Below, piece after piece: positions 1 to 13,900 of a stretch of DNA of 64,000 nt. Each line of letters begins with the position of its first letter. Positions within the stretch are counted from its first letter, which is position 1. The position numbers and the translations under genes are program-made. Under the pieces are notes generated by a model that worked only from the letters and a program-made list of their open reading frames with translations, did not search any database and was not told where the DNA came from. Origin of the DNA: Brachionus koreanus (lineage: Eukaryota; Rotifera; Eurotatoria; Ploima; Brachionidae); NCBI GenBank assembly GCA_016987375.1, contig PJRA01000016.1:945792-1009791 (forward strand). Reading direction: 5' to 3'.

Positions 1-282
1 ATAAAATTATTTAATTTTTTCTATAAAATAATTTTATTTTCATTGAAAAAAAGTATTAAAAAAGATTTAAATAAAAGGGTCAAAAAAGTCATTCGGTTTT
101 TGAGTGTTAAATTCTGTAATATTTTTAATTTACTTTAAAATTAATTATTTGACAAATATTTGTTAGGAATTTCTAGAAAATATTTATTAATTTTCACAGT
201 TTCAAAGATTTTTCAAATAGTAATAGATTTAAAAATGGCTTTGATTTATAAAAAACTATTTTCATTATTGTTGTAAATGTAA

Positions 283-1556
283 TGTCCAATATGTGATCAA
301 AAGTTTCAAGTCGATTTTGTGATCGGGGTCCAAAAATTGCTCACCAAACTTCTAAATTTCTGATCACATATAATGTGAAAATACTATGGTTAGAATAAAA
401 TATTAAATGATCAAAAATTTTTTTTCTGATTACAAAATTGCTTAAATATATATGGCTTTAATTATTTTCGCTATGTAAAAAATTCAAAATGCTAGGTAAA
501 TAAAAAAAACGCTAGGTAGAAAAAAAACTAAGTTAAAAATTATTTTTTGCTAGTTAATATTTATTGATTTTTCTAGGTAAAACACAAAAATTGCTAGGTA
601 AAATAAAATAAAATTCTATGTAAAATAATAAAATGCTAGGTAAAAAAAAAATAAAAATAATACTGCGGTCTATTGTCTCATGAGAGCTTGCAATGCTTTG
701 GCTGGACGACCACGTTTTCTTTTTTCGCCGATCGGAACATCTTTAGCAGCAACAGGAACTTAAATATATTTTAATCTCATCGCTAGACCAACTAGGTGTT
801 TGGAAATATAATTTTTCATATAATGTGGATTACATAACCATTTCACATATTTCACATAACCATTTGTGAACATTTATAAATATCTTTGAATGCGTTTCGA
901 ATCGCTATTGACCCATCAGAAATTAATACTTTAGGATCAAATTTCTGTTAATTAATTAATTCTAACCCTTTGGAAATTCCATTAAAGCTGAATGGCTTTT
1001 TGAACTCATTTTTGACTAAAGATTAGTTTATGTTTTTTATTTTTAATAAAATCAGTCTAATTTATATAATCGAGGACTCAAGCAATTAAATAACTAAAAG
1101 AGGTCTTCCATTAATTAGCTTCTTTCCTGTTTAATTTATCTTTGGATAAAGGTATTGCATTAGTTTACTTCCTTCCTGTTTAATATATCATTATTATCAA
1201 ACAACCTAGCACTTTGATTTTTTTACCTTGCTTTATGAATTTTAACAACAAGCATTTAAAATTATTTACCTAGTATTTTGAATTTTTTACCTAGCATATA
1301 TATCCATGCCAATATACATTATATTGAATGTGAAAATGAATAGAATGAAGAGGACAAAAAGTCTTTATTTGGCTCGTTAATGGTATAAATTTCAAATTAA
1401 CATTGATAAATGATCATTTTTTTACATATCACATCAATTTTAAATAATAAAAAAAAATTAAAATTTGAAAAATTTTCCACATAATTTGTTATCAGTGATT
1501 TGACGGCCGTTTTTTGGACTCCAATTTCAATTTGAAACATTTGATCATATGTACAT
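283..1556. repeat. Outer imperfect inverted repeat around the MULE remnant
   Basis: The stretch 283-390 resembles the reverse complement of 1470-1556 (shared blocks TGATCAAA.GTTTCAA, GTCCAAAAA and ATGTGGAAAAT-like ends), by eye about two-thirds identical. It surrounds the 470-1295 element symmetrically, so the true transposon may be longer, with TIRs of about 100 bp as many MULEs have. Alternatively these are two insertions of another repeat. Confidence 0.4.
470..1295 (-). mobile_element. MULE transposon remnant with TIRs and decayed transposase
   Basis: Left end (470-504) and right end (1262-1295) form an inverted repeat of about 34 bp with few mismatches; both contain the unit GCTAGGTAAA, which recurs several times between 490 and 640. 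The minus strand carries pieces of a Mutator-like transposase: the block ISDGSIAIRNAF near 880-930 matches the region before the CWAH motif, a stretch near 780-840 gives YISKHLVGLAMRLKY (the SWIM zinc-finger Cys-x-His segment with its Cys changed), and 665-760 gives the basic C-terminal tail with KRKRGRPAKA ending in a stop. The catalytic DDE core is otherwise missing, so this is an internally deleted, non-autonomous copy. I found no clear target-site duplication. Confidence 0.75.
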
Positions 1557-1973
1557 GATTCAATATTTTTTTTAGGAAAATCAAAATTGCCTTAAAAAAT
1601 TCTGAGAGTATAAAAATGCTATATTTTTCATGATATCTATTTTTTTTCTTTGCTTTTTAATTTATATCAATAAGCTAACTAACTATTGTTGGTATCAAAA
1701 ACTGATTTAGAAGAACGGGAAAAGTTAGCTCTGATTGTTAGGGATCAAAATAAAAGGAAGATCCTCGGGTTCCAAAAAAAAACCATCAGCTCAAAAAATG
1801 AAAAAAATTAATAAAATAATCATCATTTTTTCAAAAAAATAATTTTTCAAAAAAAAATTTAATAATATTTTTGATAGAAAAAATAAAAAGATATTTACAA
1901 AAATATAAGCAAAATTAAAAATACTGTTTCTAATATTGTTTTTGAAGTTTCAAGCCTAAAAATTTTTTTTAAG

Positions 1974-4900
1974 TTGATAGACCAAGAACACAAATTGTAT
2001 ACCCAAATGAGATTAGATGGTCAAATTTCAGGAGAAAGAAAAAATTCAGATCCAATACCGAGTTTGTTAGTGTTAGAAAGTCTCATTTGCTTGCTAAATA
2101 AACGAGCTCATTTTCAGAGCGAATTCAGAAAAATGGACGGATACGTATTGCTCAAAAGAATATTCACATCTTTGGCATCACTGAACAAATATCTTGTTAA
2201 AAATCAACATTTCTCAACAGGAAAAAGCTATTACTCTTTCATTCAAAAAGAACTGTTTATTGTTTTAATAAACGGTAGTTTTTTCAAACCTGTATTCAGT
2301 GTTAATTATTATTATGATCTGAGTGAAGACAATATTGAGCTTTGCTATGAGATGCCCAAGAGAAAGTCAGAGAATAGAACTGAAGAAAAATATACAAATT
2401 CAAGCTCATTAAATGTTGTTAATCCAGAAATTATGTCAAATTTAGTAATCGAATGGGAACTTTGGATACCATTGGAATATTTTGATAACAAACTAGCCAA
2501 GTCTACTTGCTTGTACAAATTTGCCTTTCAGATATTGAATAAGCTGCTCAATTTTGAGAACAAATCTCAGTTGTATCATTCGAATTTGTTTTTAAAATAC
2601 AATTTATTGGAAAAATTGATAAATTTTTTACTTGATGCTGATGAAGAAAATTTTGTCCTAGACTCAGCAGCATGTTCGCAATTAATTAATATTTTCAAAC
2701 ATTTTAATTCAATATTTACATGGTCAAGTGTCGACGGACATGTCAATGGCTCTAAAACTGTTACTAAACGGCTTTTTTCCAATTTTTTCGACTATTTGTA
2801 TCTACTGCATCCAGAGAACAATGTCTATATTGTTAATCAAAAAAATGAATTTTATTTTCATTTGAATAAAAGTAGTTTTATATTGTTCTATTTGTTTAAT
2901 TTTTATTTTACTTTTTTTAGATTTGATAAATATAGATAAGAAAAATATTTTGACACATCGAAATTCTCTGGTCTATTTGAATCAAACCAAAACTGGATTG
3001 GCTTTACTTGGTAAGACAACATGATTTTTTTATTCTAATTGACAAATATACAATCAAAATTTTTCAGCATATCCATTTTTAATATCAATTAACAATGAAC
3101 AATATATACTTAATTTTTTGCCCTAAAACCTGTTTAAGATAGGCAAACTGAAGTTTATGATCAAAATTTCATGATCATGCTCAAAAATTATCGTAAAAAT
3201 ATTTTTAAGAATTTTTAATTAAAATTTTTCCAGAGATTTGCAAAAATTAAGTCTGACATTTAATTTTGGAAAAAAAAAATTTTCTTTAATTATTAAAAAT
3301 TTTATTCAAGTATTAAATTTTCAAAAAAATTATTGAAATTTAAGGCAAAGTAAAATTTTTGATCAAATTTCATTTTTCAAAAATGATCAAAACATTTTAA
3401 ATGCGCAATTAAATTTCAACGCATTTCTATAAATTACAATCCTTTTTCAAAAGTCTAAAAATAAAGCTTTGAAATGTTACAAAAATTCAAAAATCTGCAA
3501 TGAAATTTAATTGCGCATTTAAAATATTTTGATCATTTTTGAAAAATGAAATTTGATCCAAAATTTTACTTTGCCAAATTTAAATCAAAAGTAAATATTT
3601 ATAAGAGAAAAATCGATTTCAATTATTCAAAGCATTTGCTGCTTTTTGACCAGAATATTTGGGTTTGTTAACCAAGCTATTGGACTCTTGTGAGTATATT
3701 ATTGCCAACAAATGACACCACACATTTTATATTTGAATAATGTATTTACATTTTCCATGAGAATCTTTTGGTCTAATGCATTAAGTGACCAATAACTTAG
3801 TAGTTGTAGTAGTAGTATATACTGCGACACTGTCGGGTTAAGCTTCTTCGAAGCTATGGCAGTAAATTAGACTGTTTCTTCAGCCATTTGTCCAAGTAAA
3901 TTTTGAAGTTATTAACTGATACAGAATTGATGATGTAGTGAGGAAGACAATTCCAAAGATTAACTATTCGGTTTGTCAAGAAATGATATCGTTGCATACA
4001 ATTTTTCGCATCTTCTCTAACGATACACTTATTATGATAGTTTCATATCTGTTAATAATTTTAAACAGTTTGATTAAGTCGCCTCTTATAAAGGGATTAT
4101 TCTTGTCGCTCTTCTTTGGACCTTCTCGATTTCAGAAATGTCTTTTTCAAGGAACGGACACCATGAACTAATGGCAAACTCTAAATGAGGTCTAACCAGT
4201 GCTGTATAGAGCATTCTCAATGTATCAATGTTCAACTTCCTTAAACTCTTAGCGATCATACCCAAAATACGATTTCCACGACTAGTACAATATTTTACTT
4301 GGTTAGTCCATTTTAAGTCACTTTGAATATAAACACCCAGATCTTTTTCAAGATTTGTTTTAGATAAATTCTTCGTTCCGTATCTACTAAATATTGTATA
4401 ATTAAACATAGGATTTTTTGAGCCAACATGCATTACACCACATTTTTCAATATTTAAATCCAACGACCAAGTAAGTGACCAGCTTGAGATAAAGTCAATA
4501 TCTTTTTGAAGTACAAAATTGTCTTGTAAACACTTAATTACAGAAAAAACTTTAGTATCATCAGCATATTTTTCACGAAAGGTCATTTATGAATATTAAA
4601 AATAAAAGTGGTCCTAAAACTGAACCTTGAGGTACTCCACTAGTTACATCTAGCCAAATTGACAGTTGAACCCATGATAACACGTTGTTTCCTCTCGTGT
4701 AGAAAGTCACTTATCCAAAAGCTAATCATATCAGTAAAACCATATCTCTTAAGTTTATATAATAACAATCTATGCGATACTCTGTCAAATGCTTTCGAAA
4801 AATCAGTGTATATAATATCGACAGATAAACCTCTGTTAAGAGCTGATGTCATAAAATCCAGCGATTCTAGTAAATTTGCTGAACATGATCTTTTTGGCAT

Positions 4901-7900
4901 GAAGCCGTGTTGTGAATCAGACAATAGATTATGCTTTAAAAGAAAAGCCAGCATATGATCTTTAAGCAAACTCTCAAGAATCTTGCATATACTATTTGTT
5001 AGAGACAAGAAAAAAATTGATATTTTAATTTTTTATTTAAATAAATAAAAATAAGTTAACAAAAATATAAGTCAATGTTTTTAAAAAAATAAAATAAATT
5101 TTTCAAATTAAATGCATTCTTGTTTTAAGAGATTATAAGCCTATTCCCTTTACAAAATAACTAATACTTAATTTCTTTCGCAGAGTGAAAGCTATTTAAA
5201 TTAAGTTTGTTAATCAGATTTTAGCATGCTATTAAACCATTTGGTTTGTTTACTTTTGACTTAAATTTCAATAAAATTTTTGAACAATAAGTTTTATTTC
5301 TGTGATTTCAAGGCTTAAAAAATAGTTAAATAAATTAGAAAATAGATGTTTTTTATCTAATTAAAATAATAATATTTAAAAATAATCATTAAAGAAGTTT
5401 TTTGAAAATTTTATGAGAAAAAAATGTATTGTTGTCATTCATTGCTAGACTTAATTTTTTAATTCAGCAAATTTCTGCAAAAAGTTTGATTTAAAATGGT
5501 TGTAATATTTCTTTTTTGAATCATAAAAATTTTGAAAATTAAAAAAAAAAATTTAAGCATTTAAGCATTTTTAGAATAGGTAAATTGACTAAATATGTGA
5601 CACTTGGATTACCAAAGTTTTCCTTTTTTCCACGCAAAATAAATACTTGTGTCCTTAAAAAAAATTTTAAGATTTTGAAAATTTGAAATTATTTTTTTTT
5701 TGATAGAAAGTGAAACTGAAAATATTGAAAAAAAAGATGCGGCTAGCAATGAAAATCATTTTAGCAATATTTGTTCAGCTTTGATGAGAATAATGACGGA
5801 AATGCTATCAATGCTACCAGATTTAATGCTCAATGAAATTCTCACTCTGCTTAAATTCGAATCTTTTATTATGTTCGCCATGGATGAAAATATTAACAAA
5901 AGATTTGAAGCATTAAAATTGTTTTTGGAGTTAATTGATCGATCATTTTCGAAGAGTTTTTTTTTAGCATCAATGGCATCTGCAATGGTGAATGTAGCTT
6001 CAACAACAAATTCTCTGTCCGGTCAATCAGTGCGATCATTTGAACAACAAAATTTAAGCATCAACAAAGATTTTTTGCTCTATTCAATGGCAAATCAATT
6101 GAAGAAATTTGATCAAGATGATCCTAGATTCATGGAGTTTTGTATTTCTAAAATTATCAATCAGCCATTTAGCTTTGAAAGCTCATATGATCCAAGTATT
6201 CTAAAGTCTAACCAAAATCATGTCATATCTCGACAAAGCTATATTTACATTCTTCTATCACTTATCTATTCGTCTAGAAAAAACCATCTTTTATGTCAAA
6301 ATGGTCTTAAGTTTTTGACCGAATTATTGAATAGTGATTTGGTCAAAATAGAATTTTTGATTACCAAAGCTGGATTGATTCAAGTGATGCTCGAATTACT
6401 AAAATATTATAGTGATATGTCAATTATTGGTAAAATTATTAAAGAAAACGGCTCAGAGATTCACAACAGCACAATAGAGTCCCTCTCCAGATCTTCTATC
6501 ATAAACGAACTGAAACAGCTTTTTGTTTTAGTTGCTGGACTTCTGCTTAAGTTATAATTGATTGTTAAAAAAAAAGCATATTTTGTAAAATTTTTTTATT
6601 TTAAGATTAAATGAAAATCAAGAATTAGAAATATTTGGTTTTTTTTTGAATCCTCTTTTGAATTTATGCTTTGACAGTGCTAGTATTGAATATGAACTAC
6701 TCAATTACAATTTAAAATCAATTGTCCTTGCAATTATAAAATCAGTAATGGCTGCTTTAAATTCAAGTAAAATTTTATTTAATTAAAAAAAAAAAATTTA
6801 ATTTAAATTCTTTTTAAGTAAATGTAGTTCACGAAACATCAAAGCCTACATTTTTAATCAAAAAAATTATAGCACCATTAATGTAAATTTCTAATTTCTA
6901 ATTGTCACAAAAAGGGCATATTGAAGTTTATGATCAAAATTTTATGATCATGCTCAAATATAATATTTTTACAAATTTCTAAGAAGTTTTTTAAATGAAA
7001 AATTAAATGCAGAAAAATGTTTTCATGTTTAGCTTAACATGTTAAACGATATCCATCTATTGTGCATAATTCTGCATTGCAGAAACTTGCAGACATAAAA
7101 AAATCAAGTTAAGTATTGAATGTTTCTGCAATAAATTTTTTACTCATAAATATTTTACAATCTTTTTTCAATAATAACTCTTGAGCATGATCATTTTAAT
7201 TTGATCATAAACTTCAATTTGCCACAAAAAAATTATATTAATTTTTATGACTGGACTCAGAAATCTAAATTTTTTTCGAATAATTAAGACTCATTTGAGC
7301 AAAATGTATGCAAGTGGGTAAAGCTAAGAACAGTTATTTCTGATGAAAAAAATAATTTCTAAAATTTTCTAAATTTTTTAAAAATTTTAAATTTTAGAAT
7401 ATTTTGATCGCAACTTTACCATTCTATTACATGCCAATATAACTATTTTATAGATTAAAGTAATAACACAAAAAAACTTATAAAATGAAGCTTTACCTTC
7501 AAAGTGATATCTTGTTTAAATCTATTAAATTAATTTTGATTTTAGAATTCAATATTACAGTTGAGTTTACTAATTATTTGGTCAATATATTCACAACATT
7601 AAATACTCTTTAAGTCTTTTAGTCCATGTTTTGAAAGACAGGTTAATAGGCAATGTGAAATTACAAAAATAGCTCTGTAAACAGTACATTATTGAGCAAA
7701 TTTTTACAAACGAAGTCTGATTATTACAAATTTTATCAGATGATTTTTAAATGATAAGCATTCTACAGAAAAATGAAGAATTTTTGCAAAGTTTTAAAAT
7801 TTTTTGTACAAATTTTTACAATAATTTACTGTTTGTAGAACCATTTTTGCACAATTTGAAAAACAATTCCTTTTTGTACTAAAATTTCACATTGCCGAGT

Positions 7901-10900
7901 AACACTTTATTTAATTTTTATAGAATAATTAATACAAAATTAAAATAAAATTATTAATAATTTTTATAAATGAACATTTAAAAAATTAAAAAATCGAAAT
8001 ATGTAAAATGGATTTTTAAATTTTTTTATTACAAAAAAAAATTTGAATACATATAACTTCAACATTGATCTTTCATCTCTTGATAACAAAACTAGTCGAA
8101 GGTTTTTTCACCATTAGTCGATAACCTTTAGCAATCATGACTGTTTGTACTATTAGGTACTTTGCTTAGTCTTTTAATTTTAAGTGGTTGTTTAGTAGCC
8201 CTCTTTCAATTCACTCTGCAATAAATAAAATTTTAGAAAAATGGCTTTTATTAGCTAAAAATGTTGATTAATTTGTTATTGAAATTTTTGTGTAAAATCA
8301 GCCGAGCTTTCTAGTGTTATCAAGGGCAATGTAAAGTCTACTGACACATTTAGTGTTTTGAAATTTAAATATTTTCTTGAAAATTCCTTGAATCCATTTA
8401 CTTAGTTAAACCATATTAAATTAGTCGAAGCAACGATAAAAAGATCTTTTTCTCTTTGGTTGCAAAATTTTAAATAAAAAGAAAAAAGTTTTATCAAACC
8501 TATTAAAAAAAGTGAATTTAAATAGTCGATATTTAAATATTAGTTTTATTTTGTCAAAATGTGTAATTAAAAGAGCAAATTTAAAATATACAAATTTTTT
8601 TATTTATTTTAAATACAAATGAAAATTTTAAAATTTAACTCTAGTAATTTTTGACCTATTTTGGTCACCTTTTTCATTATAATGTTTTCTTATTAAGTGA
8701 AAAAAATTTATGATTTTGGGGAAAAAGTAGAATTTTCTATTAATCTATCTAGCTCTGTCCCAGCTGTTCATAAACGGTTCAACTTTTATTTTTTTAAAGG
8801 CATGGAAAATCTGAAAATCAAGCAAAAAGTGCATCTTCAATTCATCAAATCTATGAAAACAACATGTTAAATATATTTCAAAGTGATTTAATATTCCAAA
8901 AATTTGTCGCATTTGTGGTCGATTTCCTTCACATTGTCTATGAAAAAATATCTGATAATCCAATATGTGAATCAGCCTACAACTTAGACGATGAACTTAG
9001 CATTTTTTCATTTTCCATTTTAGTCCACTCTTTATCACTTGGTTTAGTAAGACTTAAAATAAAAAAACAAAAAAAAATGTTAGCTCTTTTTTTCCAAGGA
9101 AAATAATCAAAAAGGAAAATTTATGAATTTATTCAAGGACAATTTGCTTATTCTTAGACACCAAGTATCAATTAAAAGACTTTTGATAGTGGAAAAAATT
9201 TCTAATTCTTTTTTTTAAGTTTCGACGACTTTTTTTGTTTCTTTTGCATCCAAATCACAAGCTACAAACTCGCTTGCAAATTGTCAAGCGTTTAATGAAT
9301 ACTACAAATTGTGAGGCGCTTGCCAAGTTTGTCCTCTCTGTTTCAGAAAATGTCCAAGCACCGCTGTCTTACAACACCAAGCTTTCCTATTTTTTCAATC
9401 AATTGAAAATAAGCAACGCGACAAGGAACGAAACGGGTCCTTCAGCTCAAGCCATGCTCAAAAATGATACAGAAATCATATCTCAATTGAACAAGCTGTT
9501 GGTAGCATCGGGCCTCAATCAGAAAAACGATGCCAGCATTTCTTTGCCAACCTTCTACCAAAACCCATTTAGTGGATACAGTGAAAGCTTCTTTGGTGAG
9601 TCGACTAGCGAGTCTTCCTATTTAATTGTCAACTTGAATAAAAAAAAAGGAGCTGTTGATCTATCTACCCAAATTGACAAAGAATTATATGAAGATATAA
9701 TCAACATTTATAAGCAGTCACAAAGTAATTTTAGTCTATTTGTTAGTTATTACGATAATCTGGCCCAGGATTTGAGCCAGTATTCATGTGACTTGACAAA
9801 CGAAGTAGTAACCATCCATTCGCATGTGCGCAAGATGCATTTCCAGCGTCTCAAAGCTAAATTTATCAAATCCTATGATGTTAAACAAAAATGGATTCAT
9901 TTAATTGAAAATTTAACTCATGAAAAGTGTTTGTTGTTTGATGCGAATAGTCGGCCGCAGTTTGATGTGCTGGATCAAACCGAGGGACCGAATCGAGAGC
10001 GTAGACGCCTCAAAAAGTCTCATTTGTACATTGGAGAACGATTTTTTAAAAATGATTTCAAGCAAAAGCTCAAAACTGAGACATGTTCAAATCCATTAAA
10101 GTACTTGTTAAACAATTATGAAGACTATTTGTCTCAGAATCAAGGTGATAAAAAAGACTCTAGAGAGCATGATAGCACTTTTACGGCTAATTATATGCTC
10201 AGTCATTGGAAAAATAGCGAAATTATAAGGTTTTTTTTTTAACTTTTTTCTTTTTTTTTTTGATTTTATTTTAAAATAAAAAATAAAATAAAGCTTTCCG
10301 TGTCCATGTAAAAGTGTTATGCCCTACTGTGAAATAACAGGTCAACTTTTGCTAACCGAGACAAGAATTAATTTTGCTGCAGATGGAAAAAATTATAAAT
10401 ATTCAATAGTTAGTTTAATTTTCTATTTTGTAAATTAAAAAAATAAAAATTTAAATCTTTTAAAAGGGAATGGAAAATTTGTCTTATAGCTGGTCATACG
10501 ATGATATCAAAGAAATTCATCTAAGACGATATTTGCTCAAGGACGTCGGAATTGAAATATTTCTTATATTTGGTCAGACAATTTTGTTGGCCTTCTCTGA
10601 TTCAAAGGTAACCGGGAAATTTTAAAAAAAAATTTTTTCTCTTTAATTTCTATGCAATCTCTATTTTTTTTAATTTTTCAAAGTTAATGATCAATTTATT
10701 TATTAATTCAATTAGCCCCAATTTGTGGCGATTTCTACCAAAAAATAATTTAGTCAGTTGTATTAGAAAAAAGTCTAATTTTTGACGTTTTATGAAATTT
10801 TATTAAATTATAGAAAACAAATTGCTAAGATTTATTAAAGAAAATTTGAGAAAAAAATATAAATTTAAAAAATATAAAAAAAATATAAAATTTTTAGCCT

Positions 10901-13900
10901 GATATTTTAGCCATAACATCATTATTTTTATTTTTTTTGTGCTTTGTTTTTAGTTGTGATCCTTCTTGTGATGGTGGTGTGGTAGTTTTAATGAGCCTGA
11001 TTATTGTTCTGATGATCTATTTGAAATTTAAAAATAACAAAATATATTTTTACTATTTTCTATTAATTTATCCAAGAGATACTAAATAAAGTGATAATTA
11101 ATTCTAATTGAATTAATTGGTACTAAATAAAATAGTTGTACCTAATAAATTTACATTATTAAATTATTTTTGTAACTAGTAAAACATATAAGGTACTAAT
11201 TTTTTGGTTTTAAATTAAATTTTATTTGGTACTACATAAAATATAGTTAAAAACTGAATAGTATATTTTAGCTACTGAGCAAAATATAAAAATAAAATAT
11301 ACCCTGAAAAAATTTGTAATTTTTGCACTTTTTGCTTCTAAATGGATTTGTGACATATTAAGAATTGGATTTAGTTTACCTACTTAACAATAAAAGACAC
11401 CATTTTTTAAATTTATTTTGACCATTAAAAATTAAATATTAAAATAAATCAAAAAAATTTTTCCAAAATATTTTTTTCTCTAATTTATAAAATTTAATTT
11501 AAATTTTGCATACAATTAGTTTTATCACAAATAAAAAGACATTAAAAAAAATTAACAGATAAAATTAGACAAAAATTTGACATTTTTTTGTTGAATTGAA
11601 AAAAAAATTAAAATTAAAATATCTCTTTTTTTATCAAAAAAATTTAATAAATTTTAAAGTTTAAATTTTTTTTTTAATCAAGGATCGCAACAATATATAT
11701 AAATTGATTACGGGTAGAAAATTAAAAAATCTAAACCGTACCGAATCAATAGAAGAAATAAGTTGCCTATGGAAAGAGTCTAAAATATCAAACTATGAAT
11801 ACTTGATGCAATTAAACAAGTACTCAGGCCGGACTTTTAATGATCTAATGCAATATCCAATCTATCCGCACATATTGTCAAATTATTCATCTCAAATATT
11901 AGATTTGTCGATTGAGAAAAATTTTCGAAATCTGTCTAAACCGATTGCTATACAATACAAAGAAAGGGAGGACAAATTTTTGGAAAATTACCGAATGATT
12001 GAAGAAGCTTCGAGTGAACCATATCACTTCGCATCGCTATATTCTAATAGCGGTACAGTCCTGCACTATTTAGTTCGCTTGCCGCCTTTTACAAAAATGT
12101 TCTTAGACTATCAGGATCAAAATTTTGATGTACCCGATCGTACATTTCATTCAATGGAGACATCATGGCTATTGACTAGTAGTGTTTCGACCACAGACTA
12201 CAAGGAGCTTATTCCTGAATTCTATTTCATGCATGAATTTTTAACCAACCGTCAAGGTTTTAATTTTGGACAGCGTCAAAATGGAGACTCTATAGACAAT
12301 GTTGTCCTTCCTCCATGGTCTAAGTCTAATCCGAGATTGTTTATAATCACACTGCGACAAGCTTTGGAAAGCAACTATGTTTCTATGAATATTCAAAATT
12401 GGATTGATTTAATTTGGGGCTTCAAACAAAGTGGACGTCCGGCCATTGAAGCGATCAATTGCTATCATCCGGCTTGCTATGTAAATATAATATTTTTTGT
12501 TAACAATTTTGATAAGTCAAAGGCTTATGAACGTTATTTCTTCTGCTAGTAATTTTTTTTTCTTGCTAGCAAATTTTTATGATAGCTAAAATAATGATAG
12601 TAATTATTTTCTTCTGATAGCAATTTTTTTTCATCTGCTTATAAAATTATGTGAATGATAGCAATATTTTTTCTTTTGATAGCAAAAATAAAAGTTTAAT
12701 AAAATAACCAAAAATATTTTTATTCATAATTTAGAAAAGAATAATAAAGAAATTAAGCTCAATACCGACAAAAAATATAAAAATTTCATATGGAAATATT
12801 AATTTTAGTTTTTTTGTTGTCTTTTTGATTTTCTGTATTTCTTTTTTTAGTTGTAGAACACGAGGTCTGCCACGACGTTTTGGACTATTTGAAGATTTTT
12901 GTGCATCAGCTTGATAATTTTGATCAATATTTAAATCATTCGGTTCATTTAATTGTAAAGGATTCGATTAGTTTTCACTATTTATAACATTGGATCAAAT
13001 GACATACTATTGAAACGAATTTTCCAAAGGAGTAGCTTGTTGTTGTTGCTGTCGAGATTCAGATGGTTGAATTTCTAATGCTTTTTTTGTTTTTATTTTT
13101 TGACCTAATGGAACATCATGTGCAATTGGGTGACATTCGGGTTTTTTTTATTTGCAAGATAAAGCTAATATATGCTTACAAACATAATTTTTCCTATTAA
13201 ACGGACATATACACGAACTTTGTCTCCAATCTGATGATATTTCAACTGTCCAAAAAGATGTAGTCAAATTATAGGAAGCATATAAAAAAATTTAGCTATC
13301 AAGTGTAAAAATATAACAATCAAGTGTAAAAATTTAGCAATCATTAATTAATTTTTTTTGCTAGCAGTTAAAAAAAAAATTACTAGCAGAAAGAAATAGA
13401 TCTCAAGGTTTATCATTTTATTAATATTTTATTTTATGGGTGGTGTGAATTTCAAACGCAGATTGAAAAAAAATATTTCCTTTTTTAATGGATTAATTTA
13501 AAAAAAAAAAACGGCAACAAACTATGATGCACTTTGTTCAATAATTTTTCTCATGAAAAAATAAAAAACAAAAAGTATCAATAAAATTTAAATTGATTTT
13601 ATTGTACTTCCGATTATAAGAAAAATTTAGACCATTCTCCAAATAAATAATTTCGTGTTCATTAATTATTTTAAATAATTGAATTAAATCATCTCTCAAG
13701 TGCCTAATTTTCGTTCGGTTAAATTTTACATCTTAAGCCTTGTCGAGTAATCATATTTTTGAAGTGAAGAAATGATCTTGGTCGCTCTTCTTTGTATCTT
13801 CTCGATTTCTAAAATATATTTCTCAAGAAATGGACACCATGAACTAATGGCGAATTCTAAATGAGGTCTTATTAATGCTGGCTAAAACATTCTTAATGAA

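Noticed and set aside
1688..1810. Coding-like stretch (TDLEEREKLALIVRDQNKRK)
   Set aside because: It is open for about 40 codons, but there are no convincing splice sites and it does not join the next LYST exon in phase; too little to call an exon.
7547..7620. Possible missing LYST exon ([15 protein letters not shown])
   Set aside because: It has an acceptor and an open frame, but no donor restores the phase to the exon at 8800.
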